From the NCBI GenBank assembly GCA_018806915.1, contig JAGKQI010000081.1, positions 992,001-1,056,000 of the forward strand: a stretch of 64,000 nucleotides of DNA, given 5' to 3'. This DNA is from Phytophthora colocasiae (taxonomy: Eukaryota; Oomycota; Peronosporomycetes; Peronosporales; Peronosporaceae). The notes under the pieces are model-generated. The model did no database searches, had not been told where the DNA came from, and was given only the letters and a program-made list of their open reading frames with translations. The position numbers and the translations under genes are program-made. Below are positions 12,046-23,624 of this stretch, piece by piece; the first letter of the stretch is position 1, and each line of letters starts with the position of its first letter.

Positions 12046-13690
12046 TTACGGTGGCTAAGAACAAAAAAATTTACCGCTCGGTGCATTGATTACACCTATC
12101 ACCACGCAACCCTTTGCCGTCCTGTAGCCACTTCACCAACTCCCAACACGGTGCATGGGGCGCATTCGAGCCCCTAAGCTGGAGTGCGTTGTGGTCCGTG
12201 ACATTGGGCTATGTCTGGCAGCGCGGGTAAGCAAATGAGCCTACAGGTGAGCGGAACATCTAAACCTAAGCACTGTTCGACAATTCAGTCTTACTCTTCT
12301 GATGGATTTTGTAAATACGATAAAAAACTGCGTTGATGACCCGTGAAAAAAATAATCATGTTGAATGCACATGAATTGATAATTAACGCTACTGCATCTC
12401 GACCACCCTAACTAACAGCAATACCGTACTCTCAGTGCGGCACAAGCAGGCTCACACCACGATCGATCTCGGCTGCAACGTTTAACACTCAATTTAAAGA
12501 CGACCAACCCGGTACGGTCTTGTACAACATCCTGGCAAGTAGAGGCTCACATCGTCGTGGTGGTGGTGTTTGAGGTGTGGGTGGAGGAGAGTGGACGTAA
12601 AGGGGCGAGGGGTCACCAGCTCACCGGTCAACACATTTGGTACGAATCCTTCCAGCGAAATCAACAACACGAATAGCCATTGTTGCAGCACGTGGTTGAT
12701 ATGGCACAACATGGCAAACAGTGCTTACCAGAGCAACTGGAGGAAAGCGTGCTGATAGCACGAAAACAGTATAAGCCTTGTAGTCATCATCGAGATCTCG
12801 CCCTTGTTGCGTTTGAGGTTGCCCACAGACTCATTCTAGATCAAGCAGCTCGTTTTCCGTGAGGAAGTACCCGCAGCATCGCCGAAGAAATGCTCGATGG
12901 TTTGTTGCAAGCAGCGAGCATCATTCCACGAAGGTGGTACCGGCAGGTGGCTGCAGCCAATCGGCAGAACCATTGCGCATGGCGATCGATGGCGAGTCGT
13001 GATCGTTGCCGCGGACAGCATGGCAGATAGCATGGTTCACTTTGGTGTATAGCGTCTCGTCCGTTGTGGATGCCAATAGGTGGATAATTCTTCAGCAGTG
13101 TTGCGAGCATCATGTCGAAGAGCGTGGATCGACGTGGTGTACGGAGAGCAGGATCATAGCTCGACTGTGATCAGTTAGCTGGAGGAGGCGGGTGTTTTAC
13201 GGCGGCTGGCAGTACTGCGACTCGTGTCGTGGGAGGGTCCGTGCAGATCCAGGAAAATTTGGAAATGAACTGGGTTTGCATTTTGGCGCGTTTGAGATCG
13301 CTATCGCTGCATCTCACTTGACTGGGCCAAGATGAATGTAGGGTTGAAGCTACGAGCCAATCAGCGTGTCAGGATTTCGGAATGCATTCTGATTGGCTGA
13401 CTCATTCAAAAGCGAAGACACTTGGCGAAAGCTTGGACGTTGAAGTCCACATTTCGCGCGCGAAGATCGTTTGGATTCTATGTTGAAGTCCAAGATCTCC
13501 CAGCCAATCCGAGTGCATTCCGAGATCCTGACACGCTGATTGGTGTAGTCAAGCGACAGTTCAGGATTTGTCTTGAGAACCTTTTCTGGTGACCTTTTCT
13601 TTATTTTACTCAAAGTGACTATTTATTGTGATTTGATAATCGATATATCAGTCAGCAGAGACAAAGCTTGTGTCTATCGCCATTACGTTG
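12046..13690 (-). repeat. R repeat, copy 1
   Basis: Unclassified repeat of about 1.6 kb, nearly identical to the copies at 15,783-16,770 (same orientation), 18,970-20,665 and 23,625-25,205 (both inverted). Small open frames in it (about 60-90 codons, on both strands) overlap in several frames and match nothing I know. It contains a foldback centred on TTCGCGCGCGAA (see 13,350-13,550). CATTACG occurs at both edges of this copy (near 12,047 and 13,682) and could be a target duplication, but copies 2-4 do not confirm it. Confidence 0.7.
13350..13553. repeat. Foldback inside R, about 200 bp
   Basis: Outer arms of about 43 bp (13,357-13,399 and inverted at 13,500-13,543, roughly four mismatches) start with CCAATCAGCGTGTCAGGAT. 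Inner arms share CTTGGACnTnnAnGTCC, and the centre is TTCGCGCGCGAA. Both arms end in CTAC-type sequence. It is present in all four R copies and may be a MITE that inserted in R before it spread. Confidence 0.65.
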
Positions 13691-14269
13691 TATGAGGCAC
13701 GTCTTGTATGCCGCTGTTAATCTTGACAAGCACGGAAGGCAATTGAGTTAGGGATGAGTCACTACTAGCGAAAACCTTTTTTTCAGCTTGTGTGAGTTTA
13801 CTTTGTTTATAGTGTAGCCAAATTGGCTGATGATTGGTAAATATATTTAACCCTTGAGCTAACGTTAATGTTTCCTTAGAATATGACACTTACCGCAGTA
13901 CCGTATGTACCACAAGCGCACGGTACTTCTGCTAACGCTAAAAAGTAAAAATAAATAAATAAACCAGAAGAATGCGTGACATATCCTAGCCGCGTGCATA
14001 GTGCATGTCGTGTGGAGGTGTTAGGAAAAGTAAAAGCGAATTTGATGATTTATGGAGCGTCCAAAATACACGTTAAGTGTATCGAGACATGATCTGCTCA
14101 ATGATGATGTGGCTGGATCGTGAAGAACTTCTCCGAGATGTCTGCACCGCTTGGACTTGGCGTATAGAGATATAGCTAATCGCGCATGACCTTGGGTTAG
14201 TTACTTCGACGCTACCACCTCCATGCTTTGATCGGTTGGTATATAGCCCGAGGAGGTAGGACATCATAT
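13691..14269. other. No recognised gene
   Basis: AT-leaning sequence between R copy 1 and the next degraded reading frame. No domain, RNA gene or repeat is recognised. Confidence 0.3.
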
Positions 14270-15060
14270 GTCAGGTCAACGGGTTGGTCTTCAAACCATT
14301 CTGATGACCGATAGTAAAACACATTTATCGCACAGGCATGGTTGCCAGACATCATCAAACCGTCGCTTGTCTGCAATGATATCCACCTCGTTCATCGCGA
14401 TGAACAACTCCTCAACACCGTTGAGATCACGCTCAAAACTTTCGCAGTGCGCCTCAATCAAAGCAGCCTTTCGGGATCAATAGACGGATCCCGACGCAGC
14501 CAAACCCAGTGGTTCCACCTGGCATCAAGTTCTTTTCCTTTCTCATCAATGAAATCTTTCAAAACACCAGCCGTCTGCGCAACATGTCCCGATCAATCTG
14601 AACCAAAAGTAATAATGTATGTTAGGAAATAGGCTCAGTGATTTACGGTTGTTATGATGAGTACCTTTGAAAGTTCCATACACAGATCGAGCCAGCGAAT
14701 CATCCAGATGAAGTTATGCTTGCAGGCGTCGTCTCCATCCCAAAATTCGCAATTTAGAAGAAACATCTCCTTACAGGCAAACTCTCGACGAAGTCATCGA
14801 CATCATGCGTAGAACAACATTGTAACTCGTATTTCTAAATTGAGGAAGTTAGAGTACTTGAATTCGTTCATTTGGGCTAATACGTACGCTGCCTTCCGCT
14901 GAAACGCACACAGGAAGTAGACTGTCGAACTTGAGCCTCTTGTGGCAGCTGTACGGTACGAGACAGAGAGAAATGGAGTACCTTCGGTTCCGTCGCTTCC
15001 CACCCCTGGTAACTATTTCGTTAATAGTTGGTAGCTGATCATGGTTCATGAGTATGTTAG
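14270..15060 (-). pseudogene. Unidentified degraded intron-containing gene fragment
   Basis: On the minus strand, coding-like pieces run from about 15,050 down to 14,280. They include LLNCEFWDGDDAC and WMIRWLDLCMELSK (about 14,770-14,680), then KDFIDEKGKELDARWNHWVW (about 14,560-14,500) and further acidic residues to 14,300. A GTACTC...TTCAG stretch near 14,670-14,600 could be an intron. Frames shift between pieces. I do not recognise the family. Aromatic and charged residues in regular order suggest real former coding sequence rather than chance. Confidence 0.3.
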
Positions 15061-15539
15061 CATAGTTGCGTACTACATAACGCCTAGTTTTCTTCTTACC
15101 CTGATTGGATCTAGGCGGGTATCCCTGGCCCGAAGGTCCATTGTCCTATCCATTTTGCAGAGTGAAGTGATGGAGGGAAGGGGGGGCGATCGCGTCGGAA
15201 CCCATCGATGTGGATGCTTTCCGATTCCCGTCATGCCGATTGGGGCCTACATTCACCCATCACCCAATCCCTTCGCTGGAACGTGATAGTTGCCCAATAG
15301 CCTCGCCAATGAGATTAGTGTGGAGGTTTTTAGTTGGGTATACATACACGAAAAGAATAAAACATTGCGCCTACCGTGATAAATCTCAACTAATTGTTTG
15401 TCATGCGGGCGGTTCAAGCTCGCACTAAACTAATGGGGATGTACTTAACGTTGGTCTTAAGTTTATTTACATGCGACGTACAGGAGGATTCGGCGTGCCC
15501 GTACGTAGTTCTACTATAGATGTTCCGATGGTGGATCAG
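15061..15539. other. No recognised gene
   Basis: No domain or repeat recognised. Contains a short poly-G run near 15,180. Confidence 0.3.
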
Positions 15540-15782
15540 ACTAGGCAACACGACAAGCAGGCACGCACCAAAGTCGATCTCGGCTTCACCGTTTAATTCT
15601 TCAATTTGAACGGGATTCCGACAAACCCGGGAGGATAGTGAGCAGTACCCTGACCGACGGAGGCTCAATCCGCCGTGGTGGTGATTGTAGCTGAAGGGGT
15701 CAATGTCTCCAGTCCAGTCAAAGAATTCGGTAGAAGCCCTTTAGTAAAATCAACTACCCGAATAGTCATTGTTGAAGCCCGC
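15540..15782. repeat. Diverged R sequence joined to R copy 2
   Basis: Aligns with 12,440-12,690 of R copy 1 only at scattered blocks: CAAGCAGGC, GATCTCGGCT, GAGGCTCA, CCGTGGTGGTG, AAATCAAC, GAATAG and CATTGTTG. At 15,783 identity jumps to near-perfect. This is an old R copy recombined with a young one, or a gene-conversion boundary. Confidence 0.6.
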
Positions 15783-16770
15783 GGTTGATATGGCACAACA
15801 TGGCAAACAGTGCTTACCAGAGCAACTGGAGGAAAGCGTGCTGATAGCACGAAAACAGTATAAGCCTTGTAGTCATCATCGAGATCTCGCCCTTGTTGCG
15901 TTTGAGGTTGCCCACAGACTCATTCTAGATCAAGCAGCTCGTTTTCCGTGAGGAAGTACCCGCAGCATCGCCGAAGAAATGCTCGATGGTTTGTTGCAAG
16001 CAGCGAGCATCATTCCACGAAGGTGGTACCGGCAGGTGGCTGCAGCCAATCGGCAGAACCATTACGCATGGCGATCGATGGCGAGTCGTGATCGTTGCCG
16101 CGGACAGCATGGCAGATAGCATGGTTCACTTTGGTGTATAGCGTCTCGTCCGTTGTGGATGCCAATAGGTGGATAATTCTTCAGCAGTGTTGCGAGCATC
16201 ATGTCGAAGAGCGTGGATCGACGTGGTGTACGGAGAGCAGGATCATAGCTCGACTGTGATCAGTTAGCTGGAGGAGGCGGGTGTTTTACGGCGGCTGGCA
16301 GTACTGCGACTCGTGTCGTGGGAGGGTCCGTGCAGATCCAGGAAAATTTGGAAATGAACTGGGTTTGCATTTTGGCGCGTTTGAGATCGCTATCGCTGCA
16401 TCTCACTTGACTGGGCCAAGATGAATGTGGGGTTGAAGCTACGAGCCAATCAGCGTGTCAGGATTTCGGAATGCATTCTGATTGGCTGACTCATTCAAAA
16501 GCGAAGACACTGGGCGAAAGCTTGGACGTTGAAGTCCACATTTCGCGCGCGAAGATCGTTTGGATTCTATGTTGAAGTCCAAGATCTCCCAGCCAATCCG
16601 AGTGCATTCCGAGATCCTGACACGCTGATTGGTGTAGTCAAGCGACGGTTCAGGATTTGTCTTGAGAACCTTTTCTGGTGACCTTTTCTTTATTTTACTC
16701 AAAAGTGACTATTTATTGTGATTTGATAATCGCTATATCAGTCAGCAGAGACAAAGCTTGTGTCTATTAC
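15783..16770 (-). repeat. R repeat, copy 2 (partial)
   Basis: Near-identical to 12,694-13,680 of copy 1 in the same orientation, including the 200-bp foldback. It forms the outer part of the left arm of the palindrome with copy 3. Confidence 0.85.
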
Positions 16771-17327
16771 CATGGCATGGTAATGCTGGTAAAAGCTTTG
16801 GTAATCTCTGGATTGACCACCAGGGTTATCGTTGTGGATCATAGACCGTCGCCACATACATTCTACATATGAGAAGTTTTGCAGATCCAGTTATTACAAG
16901 CGTGTGCTGTTCAAAGGACCAAATAGCATTGATTTAGTATACCCGAAAAACCTTGTCGGAACGAGATACTCGCGGAGATCGGTTCGAGCTAAACACCGTT
17001 GAGGTATTCATTTGGATACATTCGACGATCTCCTTGATATCGATTAGTTCACCAGAATAGGTTTCTACTTTCGACATCGCTCTAGTTTTTTTTTCTGCAT
17101 GGCCCAATAAATCTTGTCAAACCCCGGACAGGAAAGTTGCTTCAGGCTCCCCTTTCACCAAATGAATCACTCATTACTCGTAGATAGCTTATTGTTGCTC
17201 TGTTGGGTAACAATGTCGGCTTGTAACAAAAGGCTGACCAAGTTTCAGTTGCTACTGGTTTCGTGTACGGAGAAGGTTTTTAATTGCATCTAAGGATGCA
17301 ATATTCTAAATCACTGGTCGTGGAATG
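15783..17327 (+). repeat. Left arm of large palindrome
   Basis: The whole stretch recurs inverted at about 18,493-20,040. The innermost matched block is the sequence around TTGCATCTAAGGATGCAATA at 17,285-17,305, mirrored at 18,512-18,534. Differences between arms are single bases or one-base indels, for example an A-run near 16,950 versus 18,870. Confidence 0.85.
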
Positions 17328-18492
17328 CAGGGGACACACATGAGCGTTTAACCAGGAACATACCGGAGATATCAATAACGGCGCAGGGCTAAAGCAACGT
17401 AAGCCGAAATAGGTAGTCGTCACTTTGACAGACAACTTTCAGCGTAATCGCGATTCTTTACCTTGTTCATGGTTGTTTATGTATGTTTCAAGTTGTGATC
17501 GTCTGAAGTCTTTTGGGCTGTAGTTGAAGCATCCTCAACGTAAACGGACAATCCAAGAAGTGGTCTCGTTAACATGGCTTTTTGTGAAACTTACGAATTC
17601 TGCTTCCGAAGGAACTATTCTGTAAATAACAGACCTCCAGTCTGCAAGTATACTGCCCTGGTGTGCGTTGGACTTCATATCGCCTGAAATGTTGCCACTT
17701 TAAGTTTTCAATCAGTTTTGCTCGTTATTTCAACTACTACGTTTTGTTTTCATTTGAACTGCAAGAGTTTGGCGCTAACAGCATGAGTACCTCGTCGGAC
17801 TCTCATAACGCAGCAACGCTGCAACCAAAACAAAACCACTAACTACATGTATGATGGACGTCAACGTGGACATTCTCCGCTCCATCTCCATCGGAGGATC
17901 CGTGGGACCAAGTGATAAACTGCAGTGGTTGCCATTCCTTGCGATCGTACTCACGTTTAAACCTCCAATAGCGTACGCTCAAGGGACAAAAAAACTTGTT
18001 GAGAACCGATTTAACATAATACTTTTTCTAAGAATTTAAACCGAGTTGATGGATTTTGTTTGAGCGCTGCGATGCTGTACTTGAGTGACCTGGCAAACTA
18101 TTCAATGAAACGAGGTAACCAGGTCGGCTTCAACAGATGTATGCAATACCAGCGAACTTGGATTTAATATTTATCACAGTGATCTCGTTGTTGACGGCCT
18201 ACACGATGAAGGGATAAACCACAACAACACAATATTTTTTTATCTACCTGGCTCGTTCCTTGGATCATCCCATGGCCATGGCCCGTTACCTATGTAGGTT
18301 ACGGTGCCTACCAGGATGATACAAAAGCCAAAATTGATAAACTCGTCTGATGTAGCGGCGATATAGTCATTCACCGCAAGTGGCCACTAAGTCGTCAGCA
18401 TTATTTAAACTACCAACGCCTGTAACAATTGTAGAACATATCATCACTTCCGATAAAACGAAAGCCATAAAGCTCAAAGATCATAACTGCTA
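17328..18492. other. Loop of large palindrome; no recognised gene
   Basis: Unique spacer of about 1.16 kb between the two palindrome arms. Its longest ATG frame (17,851-18,039) has no recognised domain. Confidence 0.4.
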
Positions 18493-20040
18493 GCCACGAC
18501 CAGTGATTTAGAATATTGCATCCTTAGATGCAATTAAAAACCTTCTCCGTACACGAAACCAGTAGCAACTGAAACTTGGTCAGCCTTTTGTTACAAGCCG
18601 ACATTGTTACCCAACAGAGCAACAATAAGCTATCTACGAGTAATGAGTGATTCATTTGGTGAAAGGAGCCTGAAGCAACTTTCCTGTCCGGGGTTTGACA
18701 AGATTTATTGGGCCATGCAGAAAAAAAAACTAGAGCGATGTCGAAAGTAGAAACCTATTCTGGTGAACTAATCGATATCAAGGAGATCGTCGAATGTATC
18801 CAAATGAATACCTCAACGGTGTTTAGCTCGAACCGATCTCCGCGAGTATCTCGTTCCGACAAGGTTTTCGGGTATACTAAATCAATGCTATTTGGTCCTT
18901 TGAACAGCACACGCTTGTAATAACTGGATCTGCAAAACTTCTCATATGTAGAATGTATGTGGCGACGGTCTATGATCCACAACGATAACCCTGGTGGTCA
19001 ATCCAGAGATTACCAAAGCTTTACCAGCATTACCATGCCATGGTAATAGACACAAGCTTTGTCTCTGCTGACTGATATAGCGATTATCAAATCACAATAA
19101 ATAGTCACTTGAGTAAAATAAAGAAAAGGTCACCAGAAAAGGTTCTCAAGACAAATCCTGAACCGTCGCTTGACTACACCAATCAGCGTGTCAGGATCTC
19201 GGAATGCACTCGGATTGGCTGGGAGATCTTGGACTTCAACATAGAATCCAAACGATCTTCGCGCGCGAAATGTGGACTTCAACGTCCAAGCTTTCGCCCA
19301 GTGTCTTCGCTTTTGAATGAGTCAGCCAATCAGAATGCATTCCGAAATCCTGACACGCTGATTGGCTCGTAGCTTCAACCCCACATTCATCTTGGCCCAG
19401 TCAAGTGAGATGCAGCGATAGCGATCTCAAACGCGCCAAAATGCAAACCCAGTTCATTTCAAATTTTCCTGGATCTGCACGGACCCTCCCCACGACACGA
19501 GTCGCAGTACTGCCAGCCGCCGTAAAACACCCGCCTCCTCCAGCTAACTGATCACAGTCGAGCTATGATCCTGCTCTCCGTACACCACGTCGATCCACGC
19601 TCTTCGACATGATGCTCGCAACACTGCCGAAGAATTATCCACCTATTGGCATCCACAACGGACGAGACGCTATACATTAAAGTGAACCATGCTATCTGCC
19701 ATGCTGTCCGCGGCAACGATCACGACTCGCCATCGATCACCATGCGCAATGGTTCTGCCGATTGGCTGCAGCCACCTGCCGGTACCACCTTCGTGGAATG
19801 ATGCTCGCTGCTTGCAACAAACCATCGAGCATTTCTTCGGCGATGCTGCGGGTACTTCCTCACGGAAAACGAGCTGCTTGATCTAGAATGAGTCTGTGGC
19901 AACCTCAAACGCAACAAGGGCGAGATCTCGATGATGACTACAAGGCTTATACTGTTTTCGTGCTATCAGCACGCTTTCCTCCAGTTGCTCTGGTAAGCAC
20001 TGTTTGCCATGTTGTGCCATATCAACCACGTGCTGCAACA
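18493..20040 (-). repeat. Right arm of large palindrome
   Basis: Inverted near-identical counterpart of 15,783-17,327. It passes without a break into R copy 3. Confidence 0.85.
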
Positions 20041-20665
20041 ATGGCTATTCGTGTTGTTGATTTCGCTGAAGGATTCGTACCAAATGTGTTGACCAGTGAG
20101 CTGGTGACTCCTCGCCCCCCGTCCCTCTCCTCCACCCACACCTCAAACACCACCACCACGACGATGTGAGCCTCTACTTGCCAGGATGTTGTACAAGACC
20201 GTACCGGGTTGGTCGTCTTTAAATTGAGTGTTAAACGTTGCAGCCGAGATCGATCGTGGTGTGAGCCTGCTTGTGCCGCACTGAGAGTACGGTATTGCTG
20301 TTAGTTAGGGTGGTCGAGATGCAGTAGCGTTAATTATCGATTCATGTGCATTCAACATGATTATTTTTTTCACGGGTCATCAACGCAGTTTTTTTATCGT
20401 ATTTACAAAATCCATCAGAAGAGTAAGACTGAATTGTCGAACAGTGCTTAGGTTTAGATGTCCCGCTCACCTGTAGGCTCATTTGCTTACCCGCGGTGCC
20501 AGACATAGCCCAATGTCACGGACCACAACGCACTCAGCTTAGGGGCTCGAATGCGCCCCATGCACCGTGTTGGGGTTGGTGAAGTGGCTACGGGACGGCA
20601 AAGGGTTGCGTGGTGATGGGTGTAATCAATGCACCGAGCGGTAAATTTTTTGTTGTTCTTAGCCA
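18970..20665 (+). repeat. R repeat, copy 3
   Basis: Inverted relative to copies 1 and 2. At its right edge it ends with CTTAGCCACCGTAATG (20,658-20,673) and then runs into unrelated sequence, while copies 1 and 4 continue into PB1 at the same point. This fixes one R boundary at the TTAGCCACCGTAATG end. Confidence 0.75.
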
Positions 20666-20673
20666 CCGTAATG

Positions 20674-21327
20674 GCGCGACGCTTTACGGCATTGATTCCT
20701 AAGGTAGGCGCCAGGAAACATCTTAGTTGGGCAATGTATAAATAGTGATCGAATGTCGATTTGTTGATGGCTATGGGTTAGGATGCTCAGACAATCGACT
20801 GTGCAAGGATTTTGTTGGCTTAACTTATCCTCAACATTCAAGTATACGTTGTTAAATTTAATTCGAGTGAATCAATGTATTGAAGCGCAAACGTAGCTTG
20901 TAATATCAAAGTAAACGATAACACCATCACTTTATATATCGGTAGGTGTTTTGTTAAATGAAGATATCAATGCATGTATTGATAGCTCTATCACACATAA
21001 CATCCATTAAAGCGGTTGAGATTATGTTTGTTTGTGGTGCTGTAGCTCTAGGTTGGGTCATCCACCCTGTGGTAGAACAGAATATGTAGGACCGAAGTTC
21101 AGCATTATTGGGGTATTTCCCGAGCAAAAAGCTGTAGAGATGATACAGCAACTCAATGCCAACCTATGTGGATACATGTTGCATTTCACGATTTCCTGTT
21201 TTTAGCCAAAAATGCATTCGCTTCTCCACTCAGGTACAACGCATCTAGATGGCGACATCGTTTTCATTTTATATAATAACTCTGTCAGAGTTCCTGGAGT
21301 CTTTCAAGCAATCAAATTGCTGATGCT
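20674..21327. other. No recognised gene
   Basis: Sequence between R copy 3 and a small open frame. Nothing recognised. Confidence 0.3.
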
Positions 21328-21580
21328 GTGTACTGTTCTAAGGTGGTAGTTGCCGTGGTGCTTTACCACGATGCTGATGTTGTGTACTGTTCTAAGTGTG
21401 GTAGCTGCTGTGGCGCTTTACCATGGTACGGAGTTCATTCAAAACCGCAAAGAAGCAACAGGAGAACTGCGTTACGAAGCCAGCTATGCTCGCTGGGCGT
21501 TACCCTCGCGCGAGCAGATCGCAGCGACATTAGCTCAACGCAACACCGGCACTAGCGGCGCGTTCAGCGCTGAAAAATAG
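21328..21580 (+). pseudogene. Small fragment, possibly N-terminus of a mitochondrial FAD-glycerol-3-phosphate dehydrogenase
   Basis: The frame ending at 21,580 reads a hydrophobic segment (VLSVVAAVALYHGTEF) followed by QNRKEATGE and ALPSREQIAATLAQ, then stops. A short hydrophobic anchor followed by a PSRExQ block resembles the N-terminus of FAD-linked G3P dehydrogenases, just before their FAD motif; no FAD motif follows here. A block of about 50 bp (21,325-21,370 and 21,372-21,420) is tandemly duplicated within the hydrophobic part. The assignment is weak. Confidence 0.25.
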
Positions 21581-22606
21581 AAGCACACTTGGGGTTAAGT
21601 TTTCTTCTTTACAGTAAAATATAAACGGCCGCCTATACACGACGTCCTTCTCAACATGACAGCTCGTCCTTATAGTGAAGCGTCCGGATTCGAGTCCCCC
21701 ATCGGCTGGGAACCATAGGGCGAATTCTGGATCCGGTCATCAACGCCGTCGTTCGCCATTAGCGTTAGATCTGAGAGACAGTGAGCCAAATCTCCGTTTG
21801 TCGGGATGTAATCTTCCTAAATTACCAGCCCAAGCGAAGTCGTAGGAGCCTCCAGCTTCTGGAAAGCGCCGTTACTGGTGGCTTCCGAGATAGGACTCAT
21901 TGTTGCTAAGGTGATTCGCCACATCGTAAACTATACATGTCCATATCACAGATGAAATTTCGTACCGTAAAAGACACAATATGGCTATTGAATTTATTTT
22001 TGAACTCACAATCCAATATTTACGATGGCAAAAAGAAAGGGTTAACCCATGTCCATTTGACAAATACATATTTGACATTTAGGCGAATTGAGTTCTATTA
22101 GTCTGCATAAGCCGACGTTCTCCCGCTGTGTCCTTTTGCTTGGTCAGTCAGCATTACATTGATTTACCGGTCAATCTCAAGTTACAGGGGTCGTCTGTGA
22201 ACCGAATTCAGAGCTCTGCCTTACATAATTTGAATCGATGTGCCGGGGCCCCTGGGACCAAGTGCAAGCGGTCACGATAAAATGGCAGCAGGTGCAGGGG
22301 CACGAACCCTTAGTATCACATCAGCCGGGTAGTCAAAAACAAACATAACCTACAGATAATTACTCTACTACTAACGATTTGATATACGTAATATCGATGC
22401 CACGTTTTAAAAAGTTTTCAAATAAATGAATAATGATTTGTCGAACACGTCCGATAGAACATTTGGAGGTGGAGCTACGTTTTACGGCGACTGATACCTG
22501 CAAGTTTTTCTTTATGCGGTTCGCTTAATTTTATCAGTAGAAACCATACTGGTTCTGCCTTCTGCGCGCAACCCGGTAGCTTAAAGCGCGTCTTATCAGC
22601 GGGTTT
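21581..22606. other. No recognised gene
   Basis: No coding region recognised. Short stretches resembling tRNA T-arms (near 21,680 and 22,300) do not fold into a full tRNA. Confidence 0.3.
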
Positions 22607-23451
22607 TTACGTAGGTTTACGCTTCGAGTACCAGTACACGCAACATTTTTTTGATGACCATGAGACGGAGACTTTAATGGGGTCGTGATATTTCCACAGA
22701 GAGCAAAATAGGCGTTTACATCCCGGACGATGGCGAACGCAAACCCTTTCCGTAACAACAATTACCACCAAGTTTGGCAACGAAGTCGCAATTCCTTCCA
22801 CGGCGGTGTTACTTGTCGGATCGAACACAAGATTATTTGCATACAAGATGGTTGCACGCTCCACCTCAGTATAGATTTTTCTGTCCAGCGATCTTATATC
22901 AGCATGATGTACCTTGACATTCCTGAGCCTCGGGTATCGAGACGTGTTACTACAAAGCAAAGTGGTTGCAATTTGAGCCAAATTTTGCTGCAGCTCAATC
23001 CCAATACACGACCCAACTTCAGTTTCGAGAGCAACTTGAGCCACAATATTCCCAACCCCAGATCCGAAATCCACGAAGACATCCGTAGATTGTAGATCAG
23101 GAATTGTGGTGAGAATATCGGAAACACCAGTAGAGTCACTTCACCAGTGTGGTGGTCAGGTGAATTAATCGCGAGTCGTGGCACAAAAGAAAATATCTTC
23201 GAGATCATGAGGTGTAGACCCATTCGTGCGTTTACGTTGGCGCTCGCAATGACTCGGTCGGTTGCTTGAACACCAGTGAAGCGTCTGGGAAATCCATTTA
23301 AGTTCGTGCCGTACGTTCGTTTGAGCGTCTTTAGCCTGATCTGGAGTTGACGCTGGGTTTTACTGCTAAATGGCATTCCCAGCCACACGCGCCGCCAGGA
23401 TATTCTTCGTCTTGCATCTAGTTCAGCCTTGGCTAGTCGGTATAGTAGCAA
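22607..23451 (-). pseudogene. DOT1-like histone H3 lysine methyltransferase (frameshifted)
   Basis: DOT1 enzymes methylate H3 lysine 79 in the nucleosome core using S-adenosylmethionine. The downstream frame (22607-23074) has the SAM-binding motif DFGSGVGNIVAQ, then IGIEL (acidic residue of motif II), ILYANNLVFD, and a C-terminal Cys-rich region (VTERVCVRHRPGC). The upstream frame (about 23,120-23,451) holds the preceding TYGTNLNGFPRRFTGV and ARMGLHLMISKIF segments typical of the domain's N-terminal part. The frames join near 23,110 only if one base is gained or lost. Size and catalytic motifs are otherwise complete. Oomycetes carry expanded DOT1-like families. It stands alone between R copies 3 and 4. 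Confidence 0.75.
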
Positions 23452-23624
23452 ATCTTCTTCGTCGGAAAAAAATCAGCCATCGCTTGATCAAGTAAAATAG
23501 CAACTGACATAGTCTACTAAAGATATTTGGTCCTTTGAGAAAAAGCACCGCCACAACTTAATAATAAAAATGTGGAGCTAAACATTTATTTAAATAGTAC
23601 ATATTTACTTTTGTTTTTGGCAAA

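Noticed and set aside
12494..12862. Small ORFs inside R (60-75 codons on both strands) as genes
   Set aside because: They overlap each other on both strands, match no family, and recur only because the repeat is duplicated.
21660..21720. GTCCGGATTCGAGTCCCCC as a tRNA 3' half or SINE head
   Set aside because: No A/B-box spacing or flanking repeat could be confirmed.
22250..22340. Possible tRNA gene
   Set aside because: A T-arm-like GGGTTCGTGCCCC is present on the minus strand, but no D-arm, anticodon arm or acceptor stem pairs around it.
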